Below, in pieces: positions 23,801-38,800 of a DNA stretch of 64,000 nucleotides (within the stretch, counting starts at the first letter, position 1; each line of letters opens with the position of its first letter). Below the pieces are notes generated by a model that saw only the letters and a list, made by a program, of their open reading frames with translations, was not told where the DNA came from and did not search any database. The stretch is from positions 1,021,975 to 1,085,974 of the forward strand of contig NW_020653719.1 of assembly GCF_003589595.1 (NCBI RefSeq), given 5' to 3'. A program made the translations under genes and the position numbers. Source of the DNA: Hyposmocoma kahamanoa. Taxonomy: Eukaryota > Arthropoda > Insecta > Lepidoptera > Cosmopterigidae.

Positions 23801-26800
23801 TAACTCAAGTTTTATAAATGTTTTTGAAGGAATTCGTTATTTATTACTTCAAAACGTGCTTTGTTTGGGCTGCAATATAAATTAATTACCTACGATTTGT
23901 AATTTTCTGTGGTGTGAGCTGTTGTAATGATAAATTTGTTACAAAACTCAGTGAATGAAATAATCTACATAACATCGTCTTAGAATACCTTGTATATATT
24001 TGTAGGTAACTTTTCAGGAAGAAAATAAGAATATGGTGTAAAATATAGTAAACACAATAAATTTTGTATTTTTTAAAATAATATCCAGTAACGGACACGC
24101 CTGTCCATAGCAGTACAACTGCCGCTCAGAGCTTTAAAACGTAAAGATCTGAAGTGCACTGCCATTGCGTCTGTTGCCCTGAGAATAAGTTGACAAGTTC
24201 CATGTGCCTGTAATTTCACCCTTCAAAACCGGAACGCAGTAGGTACCTATACATTACCTAGTGCTTAGCGGCAGAAACTGGTAAAGTGGCAGTAGGGGAG
24301 AGAGGGGGAATTGCGGAGACTTAGCGAATATAAATACAAATCATATTTTTGGCATTAATCAGTATTTTTTTAATTATAATTATGATAAATGGTTATAACC
24401 TTACATTAAGTACCATAATCTTTTAACTTTTAAGAATCAACAAATATACAATTTTAAAGAAAAACGAAAGGCTTTCTGCCCGTAATTACCCGGTGCATGT
24501 CGTGTAAATACGGACAGTGATCCTATGACAATATATAAGCTATTAATTGATACCACTTTCATCTTCCTACATCTTGGCCCCTATGATTGTATGAAAGCGT
24601 ATCGGTCTCCTTTAGATTAATCTATTTAAAACCTTGATTGGGGTTATTACAGACGTCTGGATTTGCCCCAAGTCCCAAGCAAGTGTAATTGCCCCAATCG
24701 TAATTTATTTAATTATGTAATATTTCTGATGTTATACTAGCACGTACGATTTTCATATTCTTATAGTTTCGAGGATGTTTCTTATAAATATTTATGACAA
24801 ACGTAACATTTAAAATGTAAATTTACAACAAAACACGAGAAATAGTCTTTGGTACTTACTTTGAAACGCGTGTTAGGTCTCTCTCCTTGACAACTTTCTA
24901 CACACTAGCGATGGTGGATGTGATCGAAAGATCGCTATAGCGGGGCGCGGGGGGAACTAGACTTGTAGAAACGATTGCGTCTGAAATTACCCCGCGTCCG
25001 TATTCACCCCACTCTTTCCTACTTCCGTGGACGAACTTTTTCAGAAAGAGCTCTACTGCTACTAAAAAGTTTATTCATTTATTTGGTATCCCAACGGAAC
25101 ATATACAATATGAAATTTAATATTTATCTTAATATACCTATATATATCCCAGTACCAGGGAAACACAGTTTTCTTAATTGGACGTACCTGGTTAAAAGGA
25201 TCCAATGCACATCCAGTTACTTTCGAGATATGGCAATTTGACGTTGAAAAGTTTCTCATTCATGTTTTATTTTCAAAACTTATAATGTCATGTAACTCCA
25301 GAGGTATTTATTTATGTTTGTATGTTGGATTTTTTTGTTGATCTAAGAGTTATTCTTTATAAAGCGTTTAGTACTTACATCTAACTAATATTTTGATGAT
25401 TTTGTGGATTGGATACTTTTTGTTTAATTATGTCCAATTATGACATCAATCAGACAACAACTAAGGAACAGAAACAAATAAAAAACAAAGAAAATGCAAT
25501 CCTCTCAACATTGCACATGAGTTGCCACAAACTTGTAGTCTTGTTGACTTTATAAACCACGAGACATGTAAAGGGCCCGAAACGTTGGTTTGTTTGAAAA
25601 AAACAAATATATGCGATTTAAATCCGAAAATATAGTTTCATTTCCTTCGTGTAACAATCGCGAAAACCTAAGAACTTCACACACATCATTAAATTGCTTT
25701 CCAGATGGCTGCAGGGTTCCACACAATGTTTTCTCTCACCAGAAAGCCCATGGTAAATTTCTAATTACATTTCGAAACTCAGAGGTGCAAGTCAGGTTCC
25801 GACCCCACGACCCTCTGCTTAAAAGGCGGCAGATCGAACTGTTAGACTTCCGTGAAAATTCTATTTAAGTTTTTTGCAACAAAAATGAGTAAAAACAATG
25901 TGAAAATGCGTATGCGACGTTTTCTGTCTAAGGTTACGATAACAAATTTTTCTATCCTACTAAACAATTTTTCCTTTGCCATGAAATATTTCGGAGATGA
26001 CGATTAATTTCAGAAACATTTATTTAAAATAGAAAACTCTTTAGGTGATGAAAATACTGTATGTGTTTTTAAATTAATAAATAGGTAACAATATGTAAGA
26101 AAGCAAAACATAAATAGCTCCAGGTTTAAAAAAACTAAAAGTGTTATTCTATTAAAGAAATATGAAACTAAACAATTGATAATAAAAAAAGTGGAGAGAG
26201 TTAAGCCATTCAAAATGACTCAAAGGTATTTATTTGAATATCTGCATGAGAAACAAAGAATACTTGAAGAAAATAGATTATATCAAACGGTAAATAAACA
26301 TCAAACAAAAGCTATAATACGCTTCATTTAAATAAAAGAAGTTTCGTATAGTTTCATCTCCGAAGCGTGTAGTGGAGATCGCGCGGGGCGTTGCGCGGGG
26401 CGGGGCGAGCCAATGAGGCGCGGCCACGCCTCGCCGCCTGGGTCGAAAGGTCGCCTCTCGCATACTCCATTGGCGCTCGATTTCAAGCTTTGAAATTCTA
26501 GAGGAAATCTTTTAACAATTTTCCTTTGAATGTTACGCTTGTACAGCATTGGAAGTGCCTAAGTTATGGTTGCTTCTTGAAAGTATGTGTGTGTTCTATT
26601 TCTGCTCTGCCTTCCTTATCATAACTAACGTAATCATCATATCTGTACAACCCCCTGTATAAGTGTTTTTTTTTATAAATTATTTAGTTTTAGTTTTATT
26701 GACATTTTTCAAAGAAAAAAAACTTTAAGAACTTTAAAGCCTTCTGGAAAGTTATCAAAATGCAAATACGTTAGTTATGACAAGTGTAACCTTTTATTTA

Positions 26801-29800
26801 GCGTTAAAGAATCCTAGACTACGTTATAAATAATAGTTTGTGTTTCGAGTTTAATGTTTTAGTAGAGGTAGGGTACGTGATACCTTATTACTTTTCAGAC
26901 TACGAGCTTATAATTAATACAAATTTTGTCGTCAGCCAACCAGCTTATGTGAGCCTGAGACAGTAACCTTAGACCCCGCGGCAGCTGCAACTCGACTTTT
27001 GAAACCCGAACCCGCGAAATGTTCTCAGGACGTTTTTTTAGGATGCGCACGCGTTCAGCACGCCATATGGTGCGATGACAGCCCGTAAGTTTTTTATTTT
27101 TCGCAACTTAAGCTTGGTATTCTTATTAGATTGTATTACTAGACTGGATAAAGGTATAAGAATAAACGGTACATTGCAAAAGGTTGAGTTTTTTTAATAG
27201 TTCTAGCGATTATAGAATAGTGCATACCAAATTAATTAGGAAACTATAATCAATTTGCGATTGATATTAACGAAAAGGCCATAACCTTCGCATTTAGAAT
27301 CGACAAATCGTATTTATCTAATATGTGCCGAAAAAATCGTTGAATCGCAAAACTTCAAAACTGTCGCACTCATAAATGACCAGCCAGGCAATTTGAAATT
27401 AGAATATATATAATAATTCGTGGCAGCGACCAGTCGTGCACTGCGCCAATTCCCATTTGGGAGCGGAAGTCGAAATATGAGTTTTTAAAATTAGCCGCGA
27501 GCACAGGTGAGGCACGCTGACAGCCGAGGGATGCCGATGGCCCGCTTTGACAGTCATGTTCTGGTCTCATTAATTAATTTGCACTCTTAAATATAACTCA
27601 CGTTTGACATAATGATCACAACCATCCCCATTAGGAACTATTTATATCCATTCAAAGGTCTGATAGAGCTATTTAATAAGTATTCGATGATGTTTGATGG
27701 ATGTTTATTAGCTTTTTGATTGTTAACTTTGGCCTCAATAAAAAAATGAAGATGATTATTTTTGCAATTCTATTAAAATAGCTCTGCATCGTTAAACATT
27801 TGTAAGTACTAAAGATTAGACAAATATAAAAAACTATGTAAATAATGTTTATGTTTTAAATAATTTGTCGATAGTAAAGATTGTGACATACGGTATCTCA
27901 TGAAAAATTGTAAATAATCGAAAGAATTGTGAGAAAAGTGACAGTGGTCGAGCATAAGCGGAAATGGCTGTCAGCGACGGTGTTTAAATCAAATTCAAAA
28001 TTGGAACATCTTTCGGCGGGAAGTGTCGAATTTATTAGTATCGCGACGACGCGACGCCATGCTTTGTCATGTACTCTTTTCCTACCGCATTCGCATTTAA
28101 TTTTTTTATTATTCCACACACTTATAAATATTTATAGTCGTGCTCTAGCGCAATATTTAAACAGGTCAGTCTATTAGGAAGTCATTTGAGGCAATATTCG
28201 ATTATGGATGATTTCCTCTCTGGCTTGACATAAACGGCTACACCGACACTGTACGTTGTACCTTTACCTATTTCTACAGCCAAGCAGAGTATTATTGCAT
28301 CCGGTTTTGAACGGGAAGGGAGCTGGTGAAATTACAGACACATGGGACCTGTCAACTTATGTCGTAAGGTGACGGGCGCAGTGGCAGTGCCCGTCAGACC
28401 TTTGTGATTTAAAGCTCTGAGTGTCACTGCAATTGATATGGAGAGGCGTGTCGCTCACCACCTAACGCACGACTTGTTCGTCCTGTCATTTGGTATCATA
28501 AAAAGACACTGAAAAATAAATAAGCAGCTAATTATGTGCAAAATGACGTTGTATGAAAAATTATTACGGCTCATGATCTCAAACTTGGTTTAAAAATAAA
28601 AAGTCCGAATCGGTGTCCCAAAACGCAGATGCGAAATTAACGAAAACACCAGATCCGCCGATATTTATTGGCAATAAACCGGCGCATGCTACGCGTCTGA
28701 TATGTATAATTATCGCGCTATTTTATCCAACTGCACGATAGATTCACCTACTGGTGTATAAAATATCAGGCGTTTTCTATAAAAATATAATATCCAGCTA
28801 ACAATAATATCCGGTAGAATATTATGTTAGCGTTAATTTATAATCAAACTGTCGCGGCAGATGTTAATTCAGATTTAACACAATAAAAACATTATGGACG
28901 CGATCAATTAATCTTCAAGGGAAATTTTAATACTGTGCTTGAGTTTCGTGGGCAAGTAAGATAGGAGTAACGATAACTTACGAGCTGTATGGCTCATGTG
29001 CCGATAGAACTGTTGTGAACTGTAAGGAATCCAATCCTAGTAGTCAATAAAGGTGAACGATCAATCGCTGTTACATTGTCTAGACTTAATACTGCATAGA
29101 GTTAATAAACCAGTAGACAGGCGCGGTCGGCGCGTATAATTACTGAGGGGAACTAAAAAAACGCGATGCACAGTAATGTTACGGGATAGTGGAGATGACA
29201 GAGACGCGATGAATCAGGGTAAAATTCTTGTTAATTGCCATATGTGATAATATTTTCTGATATTATTAAAAATGTCACACCTGTTGTTTAACCTGTTGGA
29301 GTGCAAGTAGGTAATGGGAGTAAATGTACTATGTATCTTCAATATGTTTGTATACTTGTGTTGTTACTGCTAACTTTTACACAATTTCGAATTTTCCCTC
29401 AGATTAAGACGATGTCTACACAGGAGGAGAAGTGTCTGACTCAGTCCTGGCTAATGAAACTCGATTAACACCAAACAGAAAGTATAATTTACGATATTCC
29501 CTTTATACTACATTCACTTACAACAACGTCCTCAGAAGCACTAACATACAAATGAAGTTACTGGGCATATACTAGGTCTCTGCAATACAAGTATATACTT
29601 AGTGCAGGGACCGCGAGTAATCAGAGGTAGAATAGAGTTATGTGACATAGTTAAATAGTGTAAATGCAAATTAATTTAATCCTTTTTAGTCATTACAGCT
29701 TTATTATTATTATACTATTTGTGTTTTTCTAACCTGTAAATTTTCTTTGGAAATATTCTATTTGTACTTCAAAAAAATTAAACATTACAAAAACTGAAAA

Positions 29801-32800
29801 ATTACATGTGTCGTTATAGCTCTGTTGGAATCGATACTAGTTAGGAATTAGAACAGGCAAAAATTGAAATGCCATGTCTATTCGGCAGTAACGTCGCGCG
29901 GCAGGTGTGCCAGCACCTGCGCACGCGCCGCGCTCGTTACAAAAACCCTCGATGGGGGCACGCCGACCTGACACGGCCAACTTTTATTTGCAGTCGTTAT
30001 TGTTATATTACTTTATTGACCGTCAGCTGATTTTCTTGTATAAAGGGAAGTTGTAACTTTAGATTAAGTTGCATAATTTTGTCCGAACTAAATTAATTTT
30101 ACATATAACGCAGTTCTGTGAAAGATTCACCTACGAGGGAAGCAGTTACGATGATAAAGTTTAATGTATAGCAAATACTAAGTAATCCAAACTGAATTTA
30201 TAAATGCGGTAACTCAGTCTGTCTTCTCCGTTTACCAAAATTAATTTTGATATAGATATAGATGGGACCTAGGGGAAGGACATAGGTTACTTTTTGTCAC
30301 AAAAATAAATCTTAAAGGGAATAAAATTGGAGACAAAATTTTGTACGGATAACCAAAAAAAACTGACTCTGCGGCCGAACGGTTACCTTGCCGGACTGCC
30401 ACGCAGAGGTCCCAAGTTCGGTTCCCGGGCTGGGAGAAATATTTGCATGCCGTTCATTTATTTCTCTCGTGAGTTTGGGTGTAATTTGTGGTTGTCTATG
30501 TGTGTGTCCATGGCGCCTGCGACTCAGGGTTTTCCTAGTGCGGGGGGGCTATGTTGATGTTATTGATTGTGAACGTTATTAATAAAACTATGAAAATTAG
30601 TACAGTATAGTAGGCTACTCGAAGCACTTACAAACGAAGTCGCGGATACCAATTAGTTTTATTATTTAAAATCTATGTTGTCTTAGTAATAAAGTTTATA
30701 ACATTACTATGTAAGTGTGTCTTTTACAAACTAAATGAAATTAATTAAATAGGACTTTATTCATTAAACACACACACTAACATAAATAGAAAATTACACG
30801 ATGTCATGTACTAATAAATTATGAGCTACGATTGATATGATATGAACCTCAGCATAGTGTGGTTTTTCAGTCTTCGCCTGTGTTCTATGGTTCTCTGTTG
30901 TTGGTAGTTGTCCTAATATAGCTGAAGTTGTTATTGTTGTAACTGCGGTATAACGTAAGCAATAAAGTATGTATTATCCTCAGGATATATAAATAGTCAG
31001 TGTGTTAATAATAATGTATTTCGGACTTTGACTCCGTAGTGTTACTAACAAAATAACTTAAAAATTTGTGTTACTAACAATTGAGAAGATACATTTTAAT
31101 ATTTATAAATGAGATTTCCCTGAAAAAACGCTCGAGGTAGCGACTTGGTGCCGTGCCTAGCGCCTCACCACGGAGAGTTCCATCTAGCGGCAAGGGTGCT
31201 AAGAATGCCAGTCTTGCTGCCTCGTAGCCGAGCCAGAAGTGAGGCACAACGCTTTCGTATAACGGAATAAAAGCAATCTCTACGAGCCTCAGCAAAATAA
31301 TTAATACACGACGCATTAATTTATATATTGTGTAACTGTGTTCTCTCCTCGTGCAAGGGTTCGTCCAGGGAAGTACTGCCACCTTACCTATTGCTGCCGC
31401 CAAGCAGTAATGTGAGCGTTACTGTGTTCCGGCTTTGAAGGGTAAGGGCGCGTTCCCATTGTGTCGTGACGATAGATAGTCGCACAGTTTATAGTGCTGT
31501 GGTTTGTATATTTAAATGAAGTTGTTCACACATAGAACAACACGATTAACTGTCTGTGTTTTTTGACGTTACGACGACAGACTGTCGAAGACAATGGGAA
31601 GACCTAGAACGACAGCCGTCAGACGATACATAAAACGTTATGATAAAAATGTGACGACAGATAATCGCAACTTCAAACGATTCTATCGTGCAAACGACAA
31701 GGAGGCTGCCGTGAATCGATAAACTGTCGTCACGATCTAGTGGGAACAGGTAGACATGTCAGTCATTCAACGATAAACTAACCGTCCACGACACAGTCAC
31801 GACAGATAGTCGTGATATGGGAACAGGCTAGACGCGACTGTGAGATTTATATTTCAGTGTGACGGGCGCAGTGGCAGTGGCCCTCAAACCTTGTGTTTTA
31901 AAGCTCTGAGTGGCTCTGTAACTGTTATGAACAGGTGTGTCGCTTACCATCAGGCGCACGTCTTATTCGTTTCGTCACTTGGTATCATAAAAAAAATATA
32001 ATTAATTTAGCATTGTTATAATTATATATATGCTAGGTATCAGCCCTGAAACATGTCATTTTGTAGATTTGGCTGAATGGCGAATTTTCTTGTAAATAAT
32101 TTAGAAAAAGACAACATAAAAGCATGTGCGAGTTGAGTATGTAGATTTATGTATTAAAATTAATGAATCGTATTATAAATTATAAAAAAATCGATTAATA
32201 AAAATAAATTTAAAAATCCCTTTTTTAATCTTTAAGCGCAATATAGGGCAATTAAAGCTAAAAATATAATTTATAGACGCCGTATAACTATGAAATAAAG
32301 ATATAATAATTGATTGTCGTATAATTCTAGTAAACCTGTTTTTTGTGCTTACTCAGAAGTTCACATTAATAATAATAATAATAATAACGCACACACTCAA
32401 CATAGCCCCGCACTAGGGAAACCCTGTGTCACGGGTGCCATAGACAACCACAAATTACACCCAAACTCATTAATAGCGGTTACGAGGACGAATTCAGCCG
32501 ACGTATTGTATTATTAACAATTAGAATGAGAAAATTGACAAGTTCAGTCAGTCTCATTGTACAAGTATCCTCAGTGTGCCTCAACATCTGTTTGAGTGGA
32601 ACTAAGATTAGGGCAAAAGTGGACAGGATGTTACGTTACGACGCATGCCCGGGACGGAAACGCGCTGTGTATCCTGTGACGTCAGCAGTTAGACGAAATA
32701 TAAATATGAGCGAAACACTTATGACGTCACGTTTCCATGTAGTCATTATGAAATTGTTGTAAAAATATAATGTAGGGACGTTAAGAAAAATAAGCACGTA

Positions 32801-35800
32801 GATGTTTCAATGAATATACGGGGTTATTTGTAAAATATTACGTACCTCCCAGGACTATAGTACTAAGATTAGAAACAACAGTTTTAGTTCCATGACTTTT
32901 TACAAAACATAATAAATACCCTGTATATATGATTAAAACGAAAAGGGATATGATAGAGGCTATTCAGGTTATATTGTTCAAATTGATTAAATTGGTAATC
33001 AAATTCTTGACCAAAGCAAATAATTGTACAGAATGCTTAATTGTACAGCTAACGATGTTTTTTTTCTTTCGCACACACTTACAACCCCGCACTACCACAA
33101 ATTGCACCCAAAGTCACGATAGAAATAAATACCTCTAGGCAATACAACTTCTTCTCCAATGTGAAACAATCGCAAAAACTTGAGAGTTCTTGGTTTTCGC
33201 GATTGTTACACATTGGAAATGAACCTACGATACTTATATATGTCTATCAAATACCTGTGAGGACATGTAAAGGGCCTGAAAACTGAGTTTGTTCGAAAAA
33301 ACAAATATACGCGATTTAGACCCGAAAAAGTAATTTAATTTGCAATTGTAAAAGTTAAACATATTACAATAATTCAGTGAAGCACTGGGCGCCACCACCC
33401 CATATTGCCGCCACCATATTGTATAAACTTAAAAGGCGGTGCCCTATAGGTAGGGTTATGCAACTGAAATTTAAATCACGTTGAGAACTTTTCAGTAGCA
33501 GTAGAGCTCCTTGCGTGAGTTCGTCCAGGTAAGTATCGCCACCTTATCTACTTTTGCCGTGGATGTAAGGTGACGCTAGTGTAATATAGCATTACTGCGT
33601 TCTAGTTTTGAAGGGTAAGGCTGCTTGTATTACAGGCACATGGGACTTGTCAACTTATGTCTCAGGGTGATGGGCGCAGTGGCAGTGCCCCTCAAATCTT
33701 TGTGATTTAAGCTCTGAGTGGCACTGCAGCTGTTATGAATCGGTGTGTCGCTTACCACCAGACGCACGACTTGTTCACCCCGTCATTGGTATCAAAAAAC
33801 AACATTTATATAATTATTAAATGAATACGATAAATACGATTTATTCGTTTGCGCCAGATACGACTCAATTAATTAGGTGTTTTTAAGCATAGTTTTTCAG
33901 AATAGCAATTCTTGACAGCCATCATACGTTAGAATGAATGAAACTCTAGATTATTACAAGTGCAGACAGGATGTACCGGCGCCACGGGACGGAAGCGCAG
34001 CCGCATTAATAGCGGTACGTGACTTAAGCCCGTGACGTCACAATTATAACAACTGCAATGATAAAGTAGGTGTATTTACTTCTTTTTCTCTTCTTAATAG
34101 TATCGGAAGCGTTTTTTATTGCAAAGGAATCTTTCTGATTATTAGTAGTCTTTATTACAGAACTACAAAAAAGTATTACAATATAATATTAATTATTATA
34201 AATAAATAAATATTAGACAACATCACATGCGTTGCTCCGATGCCAAAGTAAATAACTAAAGCACTTGTGTTATGAAAATCGGAAACAACTTCTGTACCAC
34301 AAACACCCAAACACGAGAAAATATAATAGTTAGTTTTTCTACATTTAGCAGAGATGTCGAAGCCATAAAAACCGGTGTGCAAGCCACTCGACCACAGAAT
34401 CAAACAAAATAAAAAATCATCGTAGTATTTGTTTTAATATCTTATATTGAACCACTCGAAAGTATCAGGTATAATACATTCAATAGTTAACTTTAACTCC
34501 ATTAAAGATTATCTCAAGCATGAATGGCGATCAGACAGGGATTGCCGGGAGCGGCCGGAAGTGGCCATATTCATTTGTGAATGAATGCGTGACATGGAGA
34601 CAATCGCGTCATACAGCGAAACCGACTTGGTGGTGTGTAACAGAATGAATAGAAGAAATTACCTGAAAGAGAAAGAGATAGGGAAACCCACTGACAGGCA
34701 GATTTGATTTTGAACAATTTTTTTCAGATCTAAATTTCGTTTATTTGTTTTTTCAAACGAACGCTTTAATGTGAGCATTACTGCGTTCCGGTTTTGAAGG
34801 GTAAGGGTATTGCTGAAATTACAGGCACATGCTACAACTTATATCTCAGGGACGGGCGCAGTGGCAGTGCCCTCAGATCTTTGCGATTTAAAACTCTGAG
34901 TGGCACTGCAACTGTTATGGACAGGCGTGTCGCTTACCACCAGGCACACAACTTGTTCGTCCCGTCGCCTACTACTATTAAAAAAAATTAGATATGGATT
35001 AATTTCGTTTTTTCAAAAATTTTAAACAACTTCTTATCCATAAAGAAGCGTAAATTTTTCACACTAACGGGGTAGAGGACTTTAAATCCACGATGTATTT
35101 TTATAAGCTTCTGTTTTTCATTTGTGTTTATTATTATTTTAAAATTAAAGTTGATTGTACTTAGAACGTGAATTGCGTAGTAAACGTTGATGAAGTTGAT
35201 CATCCTGTTTCTCTCCTAGTAGTGTTTAGTCTTGTACTACATATACAGTAAATATAACAACCATCGCGCGTTGTTGCACCACTGATAAGGTATAACTTTA
35301 TAATTGTAGCTGGTATTGTGCATATGGCAGGGCTGCCATATCCAATGAATATATTTTAACTAGCTAGTGCCCGCGACGTCGTCGGCGTAACCTACTGTGC
35401 TATACTAATTTTCATAGTTTTATTCGTTCTCCTTACAAAATTTCATCTAGTATTTCATCCCCTTTAAGATTTTAGTAACAGTAGAGCTCCTTGTGAAAGA
35501 GTTCGTCCAGGGAAGGTGGCAGTACACCTTATTTATTTCTGTCACCAAGCAATAATGTGGAGCATTATGCGTTTCGAATTTGAAAGGTAGAGGTACTGGT
35601 GTGGCAGGCACATAGAACTGGTCAATTTCTGTCATAGGGTGACGGGCGCTACGGCAGTGCCCTCAGATCTTTTTGATTTTGAAGCACATAGTGGCACTAC
35701 AACTGATACGGATAGGCGTGACCTTTACCATCAGGCGCTCGTCTCGTTATCGCATGTAAATGTGAATAATTTGATGAACTCTATTTAATTGTTAAAAAAT

Positions 35801-38800
35801 ATGTGTTGAAAATGCCGTAATGCGTTAATTATTTATTTTAGGAGGTCGCCAACCCTAAACGTTGTTCATCTGCGTTCCAGCTGCCTCGGTCACGTTAGCC
35901 AGGTGCATCTAACGCTTACTTGCCGCTTGTAAAATATCTAAACATAATGTTAAGTCAATGCTTCTCTGATAGGAACTCTAATTTATTATTCCTAAAGTTC
36001 CATTTTACTTGTTGGGTTATCAAATAATTTGCATAAGTATTCGGGAATTGCAGGTGCGACATTAAGAGGCCTGATGACAAATTTTAATGATTATGAGGGT
36101 TTGAAATGATAATCTTCATTATTTAGTATTGTTTATCATTGTGAATTAATGCAAATAAAAACGGAATCACTGATCCGCATTTTTCATCATTTTATAAAAA
36201 AAATATAGGTATAATTTTATATTTTGTGTACTGTGTATTACCAAAATTGACTTAGTAAAATTAGGCTGTCTTTACACATAACGTTTATAGCATAGTAGGT
36301 GTTGAGATAAGACGGTACGTGGGAAAGTTCGTCGCACCGATGGTTGTAAAATAAGCAGCCTTTATAAAGTGAACTAATTTATTGCAACGTCATAAATTTA
36401 TCCAAAATGGATTGTGGATGAAACCAGTTTTGTCGTCTCCTTCGAATTATAATGCTTTAAATGTAAATTTTTTACTTAATCAAACGTTTTATAGCACTAT
36501 TTGTAGATGCAATTAAATTAATAAATTGTTGGTATAGTAGTTCTGTACGTCTGTAGATCACTAATCAAACTTCAATCGAGCGAGAACCAAGTGATGAGTT
36601 GGTAACTGTTTACAATGTCGACGATCCCTACTTTTGACTTTCTATAAAAGGGAATGCTTTGAATCATCGCAGTGAACATAACAAGATAAATATTGAAAAC
36701 CATTCGATTTGTCATTACGATCACGAGCGCGCTAAGATTCGCGATTGCTTGCAAAGGAAGGAAGCGATTACCGCGGGTCGGTAACCTGCACCGTTAACTC
36801 TTATTGGTGACCATTTGTGACCATTCGGCTACCATTCGCCAGTTACGAGCACAGACACGAGTTGACAGCGATTATATCAGATGCCGCTGTATGAATATTC
36901 ATATGTTCTACGTGTTTGCCATGGGAACGTGGCGGTTCAAAATTCGCATGGACATATCTTTATCCGCGCGGTCATAAAAGTTATAATATATGAGAAACGT
37001 GTGATTAAATAGTTATTAGTTTGAATTTTGTATGTGAATTAATTAGTAATCAGCGGTGCGTGATCTGATTGGCGTATCCGATCGATAGCGTGGTAAATAC
37101 AATACAAGTAACTTTGTCTTAACGTGATTGTAATCACTGGATATAATTTGATTTAAATTTAGCTGAAAAATTTCATTAAATTAAAGAATCATGGAATTGT
37201 TGCGATACATTATAGGTTTCACGACATTTATTGAATTAATTATTCTAGACCACTAGAGGTTAATAACTTCTTTTTATAAAAAATCGACCTCAAAAGTTCG
37301 TAGAAGTCAACACAGCACAAGACATCTATTTGCTGAGTTTTATTGAAATCGGTTACCGGAAAGTGCGTGAAACTGGATTCATCTCCTAGAATGCCACCCT
37401 TAGAGAACCCGTGGAATGTATTCTTCAAATTTAAATGAGACCAATACTGAGGTACCCTCTTTCCAGCAATAAAGAATCATCAAAATCGATTCATAAATGT
37501 AAGTAATCGCGTAACAAACACAAAAAATACAGTCGAATTGAGAACATCCTCCTTTTTTGAAGTCGGCTAATAAATAACACGAACATGATAGATCTCTAAA
37601 ATTTTCATGAATAACAACGACAATTTTGTATCGGAGGTACGCAAAGATTATTTACATTATTTTCACGTAACGCATGCAAATATAAGGCTCACAATAGTAT
37701 AAACTTTTTATTCTCGTCACGGAGACTGCGGCGGAAGCTGCGCCTGGGCCGCCGGATCCAACATGGCGGGCGAAAGTGCTTCCGCCGCACGAGACTTCTC
37801 AATGGATGCACTTTATTAATAAACTTATAAAATGTGTAAAAATATACAAGGTCTGAATACTTCCTTTAACCAACGGTGATGTTTTTGAAACGATTTTGGA
37901 TATTGGTGTACCTTGTAGGTATATATACAAGTTATATCATTCGTTTGAATGACAATACCGATTTATAGTATTGAGTTAGTTTATTTAGAATAATTGAATA
38001 AAAACAATGTAAAGAAAATATAAAACATTCTTTATCTGCTAACGACAATATTGTAGACTTAAAGGATAAAGCAAATAGTTACAAAGCGTTCCCTATTATT
38101 TATAAGGCAACCACTAATTGATTTTATATGAAAGATCAATATCATAGGAGGCATACGCAAACTGGTCATTGATTTAATTGTTGTACCTTACATATTAACG
38201 CAACTCACTTTTTTTTTTTTAATAGGAAAACGTAAAAAAATAGTTGTTTCTTTTCACTAAATTATTTTTATGCAGTTATTCTAAATAAATTAGCTAAATA
38301 CTATATATCGTTGTAATATCAATTTCGTATTAAGCACAGCTAATTACTTTAACAATGGATTTAGCGTTTTCAATCTTCATGTCTTCTTTTAAACAAAAAA
38401 AGTAAAGCATAATCATTTATCGCTTAAGTGGTATTTTAAACTATAAGTTAATAATTTACAGTTAACTTAAGATTTACTGAAAACATTGCAATATTCAATA
38501 AAATAATGGAAGATTTGTTCTCTAAAACCGTTGTACTAAATAAGTTTTGAATTTAAGTTGTTCGACCTTTTCTTTTAAGGTTTAAGTTTCTTTTGAACTA
38601 ACCTGAAGGCAAAATATATGTGGGATCCGGACACATGGTGTCCACAGTCGCCGGGTCGAAAGGTAGCCTTTGCTCCGCATAGTGCAACTTAGCCGTGGTA
38701 GCCACTGTTTGTTCATAGTTTAACCTAGCGACACTCGCGAGGGCTTGTTCATAGTTAGACCTTTCGTCCTGGGACACTTTGGCACTGTAGTCCGTGAAGC

